Part shown: positions 45,746 to 55,163 of the stretch, in pieces
How positions within the stretch are numbered: the first letter of the stretch is position 1
How the letters are laid out: the number at the start of each line of letters is the position of its first letter
From: Corynebacterium genitalium ATCC 33030
GTDB lineage: Bacteria; Actinomycetota; Actinomycetes; Mycobacteriales; Mycobacteriaceae
Assembly: GCF_000143825.1 (NCBI RefSeq)
Contig: NZ_CM000961.1
Location: 2,005,448 to 2,069,447 of the forward strand
Direction of reading: 5' to 3'
DNA length: 64,000 nt
Notes under the pieces: generated by a model
Told to the model about the DNA's origin: nothing
Seen by the model: only the letters and a program-made list of their open reading frames with translations
Databases searched by the model: none
Position numbers and translations under genes: made by a program

Positions 45746-46846
45746 CTACTGCGCTAGGCGGGCGACTGCGGCATCGATGCGCTCGTCCGTCGCGGTCAGC
45801 GCAATGCGGACGTGCTGAGCGCCGGCAGGGCCGTAAAAATCGCCCGGTGCGGCGAGGATGCCGCGCTCGGCGAGCCAGTCGAGCGCCTCGCGGGAGTTCA
45901 TGCCTTCGCGGCGCACCCAGAGGTAGAGGCCAGCGTCGGATGCATCGACCGTGAACCCAGCGCCGGGCAAAGCCTTCAGCAACTCGACGCGGCGGGTGGC
46001 GTACACCGACCGTTGCAGCTCCTCATGGAGGTCGCTACTCAGTGCTGCGGTCATTGCGTGCTGGATCGGGCCAGGCACGATCAGGCCGGCGTGTTTGCGC
46101 ACCTCCAGCAGTTCTTGGACCAGGTTCTCGTCGCCGGAGATCATGCCGGTGCGGTAGGAGGCGAGATTCGAGGTCTTCGACAGCGAGTGCAGCGCGAGCA
46201 GCCCGGTGTTGTCCCCGTCAGTCACGGACGGGTGCAGGATGGACACTGGGTCGGTGGTCCAGCCGAGGTAGAGGTAGCACTCGTCGGAGGCCACGATCGC
46301 GCCGGTGTCGCGGGCAAACTCAACCCACGCTCGCAGCTGCTCCACCGATGCCAGGGCGCCGGTCGGGTTCGAGGGCGAGTTGATGAACACCAGGGCGGCG
46401 TCGCGGGGGGCGTCGGCGGGATCGTCGCAACGCACGATGTTGCACCCTGCGATGAGTGCCCCGACTTCGTAGGTGGGGTACGCCACTTCTGGGATGACCA
46501 CGGTCTCGCCGCGCAGCCCGAGCAGCGTCGGCAGCCACGCGACGGCCTCTTTCAGGCCGATCGTCGGCAGAACCGATTTCTCGTTCAGCCCCGCGATGCC
46601 GAAGCGGCGCTCCAGAGCCGACACGATCGCCTCGCGCAGCTCCGGGGTGCCCATGGTCTGCGGGTATCCGGGCGCGGCAGCATTCTCTGCGAGGGCGAGC
46701 TGGATCGTCGGGGGCACCGGATCCACGGGCCCGCCCACGGACAGGTCAATCAAACCGTCCGGGTGGGAGGCCGCCTTCTTCTTGACGTCGAGGATCGTGT
46801 CCCACGGGAAGTCAGGCAGGGTCGAGGAGAGCGGGCTGCGCGGCAT
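45746..46846 (-). CDS. dapC: Succinyl-diaminopimelate transaminase DapC
   Basis: A 366-residue class I PLP aminotransferase that makes N-succinyl-LL-DAP from glutamate and the keto acid, the step between DapD and DapE. The PLP lysine lies in SLSKTSNLASYRTG near 208-221, with the SPSNPTGAL signature near 143-151 and SDECYLYLG near 175. Its ATG follows directly on the TAA of fdxC, so they form an operon, as in Rv1177-Rv1178. The window therefore has dapC, dapD and dapE. Confidence 0.93.
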   Translation of the reverse strand: MPRSPLSSTLPDFPWDTILDVKKKAASHPDGLIDLSVGGPVDPVPPTIQLALAENAAAPGYPQTMGTPELREAIVSALERRFGIAGLNEKSVLPTIGLKEAVAWLPTLLGLRGETVVIPEVAYPTYEVGALIAGCNIVRCDDPADAPRDAALVFINSPSNPTGALASVEQLRAWVEFARDTGAIVASDECYLYLGWTTDPVSILHPSVTDGDNTGLLALHSLSKTSNLASYRTGMISGDENLVQELLEVRKHAGLIVPGPIQHAMTAALSSDLHEELQRSVYATRRVELLKALPGAGFTVDASDAGLYLWVRREGMNSREALDWLAERGILAAPGDFYGPAGAQHVRIALTATDERIDAAVARLAQ

Positions 46847-47170
46847 TTAGGACTCCCGCATCGGCGGCAGCGCGGCCACGAATGGGTGGTCGAAGTCGTA
46901 CTTGCCGGCGGCAGCCGCTCCGCCTGGGGAGCCGAGCTCGTCGAAAAATGCGACGTTAGCGTCGTAGTAGTCGTTCCACTCCTCGGGCAGGTCGTCTTCG
47001 TAGAAGATGGCTTCGACCGGGCAGGCGGGCTCGCAGGCGCCACAGTCCACGCACTCGTCGGGGTGGATGTAGAGCATGCGTTTGCCCTCGTAGATGCAGT
47101 CGACGGGGCATTCTTCGACGCATGCGCGGTCGAGCAGATCAACGCACGGTTCGGCGATGATGTAGGTCAT
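46847..47170 (-). CDS. fdxC: 7Fe ferredoxin FdxC
   Basis: A 107-residue ferredoxin with two cluster motifs. The first is [17 protein letters not shown]; the second is [16 protein letters not shown], which is complete for a 4Fe-4S cluster. The first set lacks one cysteine of a 4Fe motif, as expected for a 3Fe-4S centre. This 7Fe type is the common actinobacterial ferredoxin. It starts at ATG 47170 and is translated just ahead of dapC. Confidence 0.95.
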   Translation of the reverse strand: MTYIIAEPCVDLLDRACVEECPVDCIYEGKRMLYIHPDECVDCGACEPACPVEAIFYEDDLPEEWNDYYDANVAFFDELGSPGGAAAAGKYDFDHPFVAALPPMRES

Positions 47171-47209
47171 TGTTGCTCCTCTGGGTTTTCCTGTTGCCCG
47201 TCAAGTATG

Positions 47210-47596
47210 TCACTTGCGCCGTAGGAGGGGCCAAACCCCTCCGAGGCAACCGGCGGTTAACAGCGCGAGTGCGCGAATGGAATTGTTGTTCAGGATATCG
47301 CTGGTGACGTCGACGCCGAAATAGAGCATTGCAAAGCAGGCGGCCCACACGAGGGTCGGCACGAGCACGCGCACGCTTTTCGACGTCCACAACCGCCCCG
47401 TCCGCGTGACCACCCCCTGAAAGAGGAACGCGGTAGCGATAGACGGGATCCCCCACGCGGTGTTGATGGAGGTGACTTGCAGCAGCACGGCGATCATCGC
47501 GCCGATGCTGAGCCACGCGATGGCCCGGCGTGCTTCGGAGGGGCTGAAGTCAGTGCGGACCTGCGGCTCCCTGCGCATGGGTGGCTCGGGCGTCAC
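47210..47596 (-). CDS. Small four-helix membrane protein
   Basis: A 128-residue integral membrane protein with four helices (AIAWLSIGAMIAVLLQV, WGIPSIATAFLFQGVV, LVPTLVWAACFAMLYFGV, ALALLTAGCLGGVWPLL). I recognise no family. Its start overlaps the end of mshB by four bases, so it is coupled to mycothiol synthesis. The place corresponds to Rv1171, next to mshB in mycobacteria (from memory). Confidence 0.75.
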   Translation of the reverse strand: MTPEPPMRREPQVRTDFSPSEARRAIAWLSIGAMIAVLLQVTSINTAWGIPSIATAFLFQGVVTRTGRLWTSKSVRVLVPTLVWAACFAMLYFGVDVTSDILNNNSIRALALLTAGCLGGVWPLLRRK

Positions 47597-48534
47597 AGCG
47601 CGATGCCGCTGAGCAGGTCAGCACCGTGGTCCAGCGGCTGCCCGGCCCCGAGCTGGTAGTGCTCGCGGCGAATGACGGGCTGAGCAATGAGATTGGACAG
47701 CGCGTAGGTGGTCACGTCGGCGGAGGGGGCGCGGCCGAAGGCGGCGTGGGGGTTGGTGGTGGAGGTGGAGCCGTCGGCAATCCAGATCTGGGTGGCGTGG
47801 GCGCGCATGGCGTCGATCTTGGCGGCGTAGACGGTGTCGTTCATCTCCACCCAGGTGTCGCTAGTATCGACGGCATCGAGCTCGCCCGGCGCAGGACGGG
47901 TCCAGCCTGCGGGGACCACATCGGCGATTTCAGCTTCAAGCTCGCTGCGCAGGCGCGCGGCCCAGAGAATGCGCGGTAATCCCCCGATCTGGTCGGCGGC
48001 GGCGTGCGTGATCTCGTGGGCGCGGATGTGGTCGGGGTGGCCGTAACCGCCGTTGGGGTCGTATGTGAGCACGAGGTGGGGCCGTTCCCGTTCGAAGACG
48101 GCGGCAAGGTCGTCGATCGCGCGCTGCCCCGAGTTCACGAGTGCCCGCGCATTGCGTGACGCCAGCGACCCCGCCATCCCCGAATCCCTGTACTGCCCCG
48201 CCCCGCCGAGGAACTCGCCGCGCACGCCGAGGATGTCCAACGCGCGGGCCAGCTCGTGGATGCGGAAGCCGCCCAACTGGTTGGCGCCCCGGCCCTGGTC
48301 GTCGACGAGGCCCTGGTAGGTCTCGCCGATGACTTCGCCTTCCTCGCCGAGCGTGCAGGTCACAACGAGGACGTCGGCCCCGCGGCGAGACAGGTCAGCG
48401 AGGGCGCCGCCGGTGGAGATGGATTCATCGTCCGGGTGGGCGTGGACGGCGACGACGCGGTACCCAGTGAGGTCTCTACGATCAGCGTGCGCGTTGGGGC
48501 GGGGGTTACTCGGGTTCTGTGGTGCGTTGCTCAT
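47593..48534 (-). CDS. mshB: GlcNAc-inositol deacetylase MshB
   Basis: A 313-residue zinc deacetylase that removes acetate from GlcNAc-Ins in mycothiol synthesis. The start is ATG 48534 (MSNAPQNPSN). The zinc motif HAHPDDESISTGG is near residue 30 and GYGHPDHIRAHE near 160, giving the three ligands and the catalytic Asp. The gene overlaps the end of lpqW by about 29 bases. It follows lpqW and typA, as in mycobacteria. Confidence 0.93.
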   Translation of the reverse strand: MSNAPQNPSNPRPNAHADRRDLTGYRVVAVHAHPDDESISTGGALADLSRRGADVLVVTCTLGEEGEVIGETYQGLVDDQGRGANQLGGFRIHELARALDILGVRGEFLGGAGQYRDSGMAGSLASRNARALVNSGQRAIDDLAAVFERERPHLVLTYDPNGGYGHPDHIRAHEITHAAADQIGGLPRILWAARLRSELEAEIADVVPAGWTRPAPGELDAVDTSDTWVEMNDTVYAAKIDAMRAHATQIWIADGSTSTTNPHAAFGRAPSADVTTYALSNLIAQPVIRREHYQLGAGQPLDHGADLLSGIAL

Positions 48535-50204
48535 TGGCAGTTGTGTCCTCTTTCCATGTGTCGGCCCCGGCAAGGCCACGGTCCCATTCTTCCAAGTTCG
48601 GCGACGGGCCAATGATGCCTTGCCCCAGGACGATGATCCGGCGCTCGCGCAGTACCGGCACCCACACGGCTTCGATTGCGGTAGCGGCGGTGACCTGTTC
48701 GCGGGCTTGTTGGCTGGAGATGTCGCCGGCGAGAATTGCCTCGGCTAGTCGGTCCGTGTCCGGGGTGCATAATCCGCTCAGGTTGCCGGAGGCGTAGCGG
48801 TCAGCGCCCGCACCGCCTGCGTCGTTGCCGTTGGCCCCATCGCCGCCACTGTCCTGGGCGCCGCTGTCCCCGGCTTCCGTTGCGGCGGTGTAGGGGCATT
48901 GGACCTTGCTGGCCCACGCAGTCGAGCTGTTGGTGAACGACCAGCTCATCACCGCATCGATCTCACCGGCAGGCAGTCGCTCCGCAATATCGGTCATGTC
49001 GGCGGCGACGGTCTCCGCGGAGATCCCTTCGCCGTTGAGGATGTCCACGAGCGCTCTGGTGGCCGGCATCGACTCGTCATCGCGCGGGTCGGCGGCGATG
49101 CGCAACGGCCTGTGCTTATCGACGGCCGCGCGCAACTCTCCCGCTTCTCGACCCAACGCCGGAGTCGCTTCGGCGGCATCGACGTCGCGGGAGCGGGAGG
49201 AGGCGATGCGGGCGATGAGGGGGACGTCGATAAGCGAGCGCAGCTCCTCGCGTGCCGCAAGGTCATTGAGAATGGGCGAATCGACGCTCATGACCAGGCC
49301 TAATTCTCGTGGTCCGCGCTCCGTGCGGACTTGGGTTCCGGGGATGAGGGAGTACGCGTCGGCCGATGTCTCCCCCGGCACGTGATCGACGAAGGCGAGC
49401 TGGCCGGCGCGCAAACGGTCGGCGACCTGCTCGGTGGAGCGCACCGAATTCAGCGTCAGAATGTCAATGCTCGCCGGGCTTTGCCCCCAGAACCTGTCAT
49501 TGCGGTTCAGCGTGATGATGCCACTGCCGCGGTCGACTTGGTCGACCATGTAGCGGCCGGCCGAAGCTGGGATCGAGTCTGCGAGCGCCGCTGCGAAATC
49601 GGCTGCGGTCGAATCGAGCAGGTGTGACGGCAGCAGGTTGCGGAACATTCCCTGCCAATCGCCGACCGGCTCGTCAAAAACGACGTCGACGATCTTGCCG
49701 CCTCCGCCCGAGACCCGCACGTCGCTCACGGCACGGTACGGGGCCGGGTCGACCGTGCCCGGCGTGGAGGTCATGCCACGCCACAGGTAGGCGAAGTCGG
49801 CGCCGGTGATGGGACTGCCGTCGGACCATTGGGCGGCCGGGCTGATTTCGTAGCGCACGGTCATTGCCGCGTCCTCGTCACCCTCGCCGGCGGGCAGCTC
49901 GCTGGTGCTGACGAGCAGATCAGTGTTCATCTTCCCGTCCACGAACGCGCTGGGCAGGGTGAGCTCAGCAATATCCTGCACCGTCGAATTCTCATCGGCG
50001 ATGAGGTGCGGGTTGAGCCCGTTGCGCAGCGGCTGCACCCCGACCTGGACTTGTGACCGCGTCGGGCCGGGCTGGACGGTCGTCGTCGCTGTCTCCGTGG
50101 TCACCGTCTCTTCGACGATCGGGGGCGGGCCCGGGTTGGCTGCGCACGAGGAGAGCAGGCTTATCGACGCGAGCGTGACCGTCGTCAAGCGAACTGCTTT
50201 CATG
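48506..50204 (-). CDS. lpqW: LpqW-like family 5 solute-binding lipoprotein
   Basis: A 565-residue lipoprotein. The signal MKAVRLTTVTLASISLLSSC ends in the lipobox SSC (C20 acylated). The family 5 (oligopeptide-binding) fold is seen in GVQPLRNGLNPHLIADENST, WSDGSPITGADFAYLWRGM and RYMVDQVDRGSGIITLNRND. In mycobacteria LpqW regulates lipomannan/LAM synthesis, and the C. glutamicum orthologue activates the mannosyltransferase MptB (from memory). The typA-lpqW-mshB order supports the name. It probably has a regulatory rather than a transport role. Confidence 0.88.
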
Positions 50205-50214
50205 CGCGCTAATG

Positions 50215-52131
50215 CTACTTGTTCATCTGCTTGGCACGAGAACGTGCACGGCCGCGCTCGGTGGAATTGAGGATCACCTTGCGCACGCGCATGACCTCGG
50301 GCGTGACCTCGACGCACTCGTCGTCGTCGCAGAACTCGATGGCCTCATCCAGGGAGAGGGTCCTGGCCTTGGCCAGCGTGACCGTTGCGTCTGCGGTGGC
50401 AGAACGCATGTTGGTCAGCTTCTTCTCCTTGGTGATGTTGATGTCCATGTCCTCGTCGCGGCTGTTCGCGCCGACGACCATGCCCTCGTAGGTTTCCGCG
50501 CCGGGCTCGACGAAGAAATCGCCACGGTCTGCCAGCTGCGTCAACGCGTAGGCGGTGACCTGGCCGGAACGGTCGGCAACGAGCGAGCCAGTCGGGCGGC
50601 CCTTGATCTCCCCTGCCCACGGGCGGTGCTCGATGGAGTAGCTGTTGGCAATACCAGCGCCGCGGGTCTCGGTGAGGAACGTCGTGCGGAAGCCAATCAG
50701 GCCGCGGGACGGGACGTCGAACTCCATGCGGACCCAGTCACCGGCGCCAGAGTTGCCCATGGCGGTCATCTGGCCCTTGCGGTTGGCCATGAGCTGGGTG
50801 ACAGCACCCTGGTGCTCGGACGGAGTGTCAATGACCATGTGGTCGTAGGGCTCATAGGTCTTGCCGTCGATCTCCTTGGTGACCACCTGCGGCTTGCCCA
50901 CGGTCAGCTCGAAGCCTTCGCGGCGCATCGTCTCGATCAGAACGGTCAGGGCCATTTCGCCGCGGCCCTGGACCTCCCACGCGTCGGGGCGGTCGGTCGG
51001 CAGCACCTTGATGGAGACGTTACCAATCAGCTCCTGGTCCAGGCGCGCCTTGACCATGCGGGCGGTGAGCTTGTCGCCACCGCCGCGGCCGGCCATCGGG
51101 GAGGTGTTCACGCCGATGGTCATGGAGATTGCGGGATCGTCGATTTTGATGCGCTCGCGGGCCTCGACGTGCTCCGGGTCGCACAGGGTGTCGCCGATCA
51201 TGATCTCGTCGATGCCGGACACCGCGGCGATGTCGCCGGCGACGACCTCGCCCTGGGCCGGAACACGCTCAAGACCTTCGGTGACCAGCAGTTCGGCGAT
51301 CTTGACGTTCTTGACGTGCTCGTTGCCGTCAGAGTCGTAGTGGACCCAGGCGACGTTGTCGCCTTTCTTCACGCTGCCGCGGTACACGCGGATCAACGCG
51401 ATACGGCCCAGGAAGGACGAGGAGTCTAGGTTGGTGACCTGCGCCTGGAACGGGGCATCGATGTCGGCGGAGGGTTCGGGGAGGACGTCGTAGATGACGT
51501 CGAAAAGCGGCTGCAGGTCGTCGTTGTCCGGCAGGCCGCCGTTACCCGGGTTGTTGAAGGAGGCACGGCCGGCGCGGCCGGAGGCGTAGAGCACCGGCAG
51601 CTCGAGCAGGTTCTCTGCGGCTTCAGCCGCATCCGGATCCTCCAATGACGCGCCGAGCTCGAGGAGCAGGTCCTGGGCCTCGTCGACGACTTCGTCGATA
51701 CGCGCGTCCGGGCGGTCGGTCTTGTTCACGCAGATGATCACGGGTTTTTTCGCCTCGAGCGCTTTGCCCAGGACGAAGCGGGTTTGCGGGAGGGGTCCTT
51801 CGGAGGCGTCGATAAGCAGAACAACACCGTCGACCATGGACAGGCCGCGCTCCACCTCGCCGCCGAAGTCCGCGTGGCCCGGCGTGTCAATGACGTTGAT
51901 AACTAGATCGCGGCCATCCTTGCCCGCGCCTTTGCGGCGGATGGATGTGTTCTTCGCCAGAATGGTGATGCCGCGCTCGGACTCGAGATCGCCGGAGTCC
52001 ATGACGCGGTCCGCGACCTCGCCGTGGTCACCGAACACGCCGGACTGCTCCAGCATGCCGTTGACGAGGGTGGTCTTGCCGTGGTCAACGTGCGCGACGA
52101 TAGCGACGTTGCGGAATTCGGGGTGCGACAC
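50215..52131 (-). CDS. typA: Ribosome-associated GTPase TypA/BipA
   Basis: A 638-residue translational GTPase. The G1 motif AHVDHGKTTL is near 11-20, DTPGHADFGGEVERGLSM (G3) near 80 and NKTDRPDAR (G4) near 136. It has the EF-G-like domains and the BipA C-terminus. It helps 50S assembly and stress growth. The start is GTG 52131 (MSHPEFRNVAI) with AAGGAG nine bases upstream; a longer open frame adds a basic extension and is not favoured. One copy of the 11-base motif falls in the LLIDASEG segment. Confidence 0.94.
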   Translation of the reverse strand: MSHPEFRNVAIVAHVDHGKTTLVNGMLEQSGVFGDHGEVADRVMDSGDLESERGITILAKNTSIRRKGAGKDGRDLVINVIDTPGHADFGGEVERGLSMVDGVVLLIDASEGPLPQTRFVLGKALEAKKPVIICVNKTDRPDARIDEVVDEAQDLLLELGASLEDPDAAEAAENLLELPVLYASGRAGRASFNNPGNGGLPDNDDLQPLFDVIYDVLPEPSADIDAPFQAQVTNLDSSSFLGRIALIRVYRGSVKKGDNVAWVHYDSDGNEHVKNVKIAELLVTEGLERVPAQGEVVAGDIAAVSGIDEIMIGDTLCDPEHVEARERIKIDDPAISMTIGVNTSPMAGRGGGDKLTARMVKARLDQELIGNVSIKVLPTDRPDAWEVQGRGEMALTVLIETMRREGFELTVGKPQVVTKEIDGKTYEPYDHMVIDTPSEHQGAVTQLMANRKGQMTAMGNSGAGDWVRMEFDVPSRGLIGFRTTFLTETRGAGIANSYSIEHRPWAGEIKGRPTGSLVADRSGQVTAYALTQLADRGDFFVEPGAETYEGMVVGANSRDEDMDINITKEKKLTNMRSATADATVTLAKARTLSLDEAIEFCDDDECVEVTPEVMRVRKVILNSTERGRARSRAKQMNK

Positions 52132-52437
52132 TGCGGATCTGCTCCTTCTTGCTTTTGCGTGACGACGCCACCGCAACGGCAGCCCCGCTTGAACGGTTAA
52201 ACCCTACCCGCATACGGTGGGTAACGCGATGTCGGGGCGCAGCCGAACTGAAGACAGAACCCAACAGAGAACTCAACACACGCGGAGCAGGACCCAGGAA
52301 ACAACACGCAACGCCCGCCCCAATCCCGACATTGGGACGTAAGAATACTATTGATATTTATGTTGCAATTGTTTTCAAAGTAACTAAAGTGTCCTGTGAT
52401 AATGCGTTACTTTCCCGACGCGAAGGACCCAACTCCC
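52132..52437. other. Intergenic region typA / secreted-protein gene
   Basis: 306 bases without a gene. The part next to typA is GC-rich. A strikingly AT-rich stretch from about 52342 to 52410 probably contains the promoter of the gene at 52438. I see no RNA gene or strong hairpin here. Confidence 0.6.
52375..52403 (+). promoter_or_regulatory. Probable promoter of the secreted-protein gene
   Basis: An extended -10 TGTGATAAT (hexamer GATAAT at 52398-52403) lies 17 bases after a weak -35 TCAAAG. Transcription would begin near 52410. GAAGGAC at 52421-52427 is the ribosome site, about ten bases before the ATG at 52438. Confidence 0.5.
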
Positions 52438-53178
52438 ATGAAGCTGAAGAAGCTCCCCGCCCTGCCGGCCCTGCCAGTGCCGTCGCGCCCTGTGAAGGCT
52501 GCTGCTGCGGCGACCATGCTCGCCGCCGGGCTCGTGGCCGGTGCGGCCGCTCCCGCCTCCGCGCAGAGCGCTGCCCCGGGACTGCCGGATCTATCGAACG
52601 TCACGTCGTCGCAAATTATCGACGATCTCGGCCGCCCCACCCCGCAGGTCCAGCGCGCCGTGACCGATTTTGCTAGCCAGCCGTGGGTGCCGCCGCAGGT
52701 GCGCGACGCACTTCTGGCAGCGGTCGGGTTCACCGCCGGGAAGGGGCAGACCGGTGGACCGGCCCTGCCGACGAACGGCCCGGCGTTTCGCCAGGGGTAC
52801 TGGCCAACGGTGTCGCTGAACTGCATGGGCCCGGGCCTGCACTCCACAGGGTCCGTTATCGCGGTGCCGGGACCGGCGAACTCTCCGCAGCCGGCGCCGA
52901 AGGCCGGGGAGAGCACGTTCGTCTTCACCGCCCTGGGCACGGGAGCTGCGGAGAAGCAGCAGGGCCAGATGAATGTGTACTGGGTGAATGTTGGCTCGCT
53001 GCGCAGCGGTGTAACGCCTCTGGGCAATAACGGGATTAATCCCACAGGACCGGCAACCTTGTCCGGGGTGGCCTCCACGGGCCCCGGACCCGTTCTGGCA
53101 GTGGTCGACGGTGCGGTGAAGACAGGCGGGAAGTCCTGCCGCTTCGCACCGGTGGCCCTGACGGCGACGGTGAAGTAG
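52438..53178 (+). CDS. Secreted hypothetical protein
   Basis: A 246-residue protein with a Sec-type signal: basic start MKLKKL, then AAAAATMLAAGLVAGAAAP and a probable cleavage after ASA near residue 41. The mature part has no recognised domain but contains a possible beta-sandwich stretch (TVSLNCMGPGLHSTGSVIAVPG, STFVFTALGTGAAEK) and two cysteines (CMGP, KSCRFAP) that may pair. This looks like a corynebacterial small envelope protein. It begins after the AT-rich promoter region and ends 28 bases before the DUF402 gene. Confidence 0.75.
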   Translation: MKLKKLPALPALPVPSRPVKAAAAATMLAAGLVAGAAAPASAQSAAPGLPDLSNVTSSQIIDDLGRPTPQVQRAVTDFASQPWVPPQVRDALLAAVGFTAGKGQTGGPALPTNGPAFRQGYWPTVSLNCMGPGLHSTGSVIAVPGPANSPQPAPKAGESTFVFTALGTGAAEKQQGQMNVYWVNVGSLRSGVTPLGNNGINPTGPATLSGVASTGPGPVLAVVDGAVKTGGKSCRFAPVALTATVK

Positions 53179-53206
53179 GACGCCGGATGTAGGAAAGGCG
53201 ATCGAG

Positions 53207-53785
53207 ATGACTGGCACAGGCCCCCAGGTAACCCCGGGCGCGGCAGATTCTGCCGTGGATCTCCACCCCGTCAAGCAGGAGACCTTCGACACGATGTCGA
53301 AGACGAACACGGACCCGAAGGGGTACCTGCGCGACGTGGACACGTTCACGGTGACGGATTTCGGCCTGTACATGGCCCGTGGGGCCAACCACCCGAAGTT
53401 CGGTTACCTGGAGAGCTGGTTGCTGCCGGAACTCAACTTGCGCGCCAACATCTTCCACTTCCGCGAGGGCGTGGATGTGGAGCAGGACTTCTACTTCGAC
53501 ATCGCCGCCATTGATCACGAGGGCGAAGTGTGGCGCACACGCGACTTGTACGTCGACCTCGTGGCCATCCAGGGCGAGGCGATCGACGTGCTCGACATCG
53601 ACGAGCTTGCCGCGGCCACCTCAGCAGGCCTGATCAGCGCCGCGGAAGCGGAGAAGGCGATCGATGCCACGCTCAACGCTGTCGAGGGCATCACCCGACA
53701 CGACGACGACGCGATGGAATGGCTCCGCGCCCAGGGCATCGAACTGACATGGGCTGAGGAAGTGGAGTTGGCGCCGGTGGGTTAG
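53207..53785 (+). CDS. DUF402 family protein
   Basis: A 192-residue protein of the DUF402/FomD-type fold (some members hydrolyse nucleoside polyphosphates). The landmarks are GYLESWLLPELNLRANIFHF near 60-80, DFYFDIAAIDHEGEVWRTRDLYVDLV near 90-115 and an acidic C-terminal helix (AAEAEKAIDATLNAVEG). The Asp/Glu/Tyr-rich stretch DFYFDIA-RDLYVDL is typical. It is at the end of a unit with the secreted gene upstream. Substrate unknown. Confidence 0.82.
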   Translation: MTGTGPQVTPGAADSAVDLHPVKQETFDTMSKTNTDPKGYLRDVDTFTVTDFGLYMARGANHPKFGYLESWLLPELNLRANIFHFREGVDVEQDFYFDIAAIDHEGEVWRTRDLYVDLVAIQGEAIDVLDIDELAAATSAGLISAAEAEKAIDATLNAVEGITRHDDDAMEWLRAQGIELTWAEEVELAPVG

Positions 53786-54114
53786 GCGCTGTCGCGCGAG
53801 AAACGTGCGACGGTCTCTCCCCCGCGTAGCCACTCGACGACGACATCGTCTTCGTTCGCGATGTGGATCAAGCGTGTGGCTACCTGACGTTCGGCCTCCT
53901 CAACGCCGTCACGGGGACCCTCGACGCTGAACATGAGCACGCCGTCGGTGCCGATGACATCGCACGTGGCGTCCGGGAATTTGAACAAGCCTTTGGAACC
54001 GTCGCTGTCCCACGTCGCGTCAATGGTCTGAGCGAAGTGGGCGGCCAGCCGCTTGCCGCACCGCCCTGGGCTGGACAAACGCACCCGGGCTGTCGATGTG
54101 ACCGTTTCAGACAT
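53782..54114 (-). CDS. DUF2218 family protein
   Basis: A 110-residue protein of the DUF2218 family: RVRLSSPGRCGKRLAAHFAQ near the start, CDVIGTDGVLMFSVEG in the middle, and AERQVATRLIHIANEDDVVVEW at the end. The family is small, alpha-beta, and often near iron or siderophore genes, but its function is unknown. The start ATG 54114 is preferred over a GTG-like frame further out. It is convergent with DUF402, overlapping it by four bases. Confidence 0.8.
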   Translation of the reverse strand: MSETVTSTARVRLSSPGRCGKRLAAHFAQTIDATWDSDGSKGLFKFPDATCDVIGTDGVLMFSVEGPRDGVEEAERQVATRLIHIANEDDVVVEWLRGGETVARFSRDSA

Positions 54115-54172
54115 GCTCACACCATACATAACGGGGTAGGCTCTGCTCGTTCCCTACAGAAAGGCTCAAACA

Positions 54173-55102
54173 ATGGCCGGTGGTTTGCTCGCACTGCTTG
54201 ACGACGTCGCCCTGATCGCCCGCACCGCCGCATCCAGCATGGATGACGTGGCTGCCATGACGGCGAAAACGTCCGCTAAAGCTGCAGGTGTTGTAATCGA
54301 CGATGCTGCAGTGACGCCGCAATATGTCACGGGGGTGACGCCGGCGCGCGAGTTGCCGATGATCTGGCGGATCACAAAGGGTTCGCTGCGCAACAAGCTG
54401 CTCATCATTCTGCCGATCGCGCTACTGCTCAACGCCGTCGCTCCGTGGGCTTTGGTGCCCATCCTCATGATTGGTGGTTCCTATCTGTGCTTTGAGGGTG
54501 CGGAGAAGATCGTCGATAAGCTTCTGCACGACGAGGATGAAGCAGCAGAGCGCGCCGTCAACCGCGATGCTGAAAGCGAAGACTCGCTGGTCCAGCGCGC
54601 TGTGACGACAGACCTAATTCTGTCTGCGGAGATCATGATCATCGCGCTCGACGAAGTCGCTGACCAGCCGCTGTGGATGGAATTCCTCGTGCTGGTGGCC
54701 GTGGCCATCTTCATCACGATCGCGGTCTACGGTGCGGTGGCGCTGCTGGTGAAAGTCGACGACATCGGTCTGGGCATGGTTGAGCGCGGCAATACGCCAA
54801 AGCTGGGCACTGCCCTGGTCAAGGGCATGCCGTACGTGCTCAAGGCGATCGGTGTGGTGGGCACGGTAGCCATGCTGTGGGTCGGCGGACACCTGATCAT
54901 TCGTGGTTTCGACGAAGTCTTTGGCTGGCACTGGCCGCACGACATTCTCGCCCGCGGTGTGGAAGCAGTCGGCGGCGGCTTCGTCGGCTGGCTTGTGGAT
55001 ACTGCTGGGTCGCTGGTGATGGGTCTCATCGTCGGCTTCGCCGTCCTGGCTGTTGTGGAGCTGGTTCGAAAGATGCTGGGCAAGTCCCACCAAGCTGGAT
55101 GA
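54173..55102 (+). CDS. DUF808 family membrane protein
   Basis: A 309-residue membrane protein. The N-terminus MAGGLLALLDDVALIARTAA is the DUF808/YedI signature. Four or five helices follow: LLIILPIALLLNAVAPWALV, LWMEFLVLVAVAIFITIAV, VLKAIGVVGTVAMLWVGG and LVMGLIVGFAVLAVVELV. Family function is unknown; members are conserved inner-membrane proteins. AGAAAGG lies upstream of the ATG at 54173. One copy of the 11-base motif is in the IVDKLL segment. Confidence 0.88.
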   Translation: MAGGLLALLDDVALIARTAASSMDDVAAMTAKTSAKAAGVVIDDAAVTPQYVTGVTPARELPMIWRITKGSLRNKLLIILPIALLLNAVAPWALVPILMIGGSYLCFEGAEKIVDKLLHDEDEAAERAVNRDAESEDSLVQRAVTTDLILSAEIMIIALDEVADQPLWMEFLVLVAVAIFITIAVYGAVALLVKVDDIGLGMVERGNTPKLGTALVKGMPYVLKAIGVVGTVAMLWVGGHLIIRGFDEVFGWHWPHDILARGVEAVGGGFVGWLVDTAGSLVMGLIVGFAVLAVVELVRKMLGKSHQAG

Positions 55103-55163
55103 TCCCTGCCAATCGAACCCAGCCATTCGTTCAGCCGTTGCCTAACGCGTAAAGTTTCGAGTC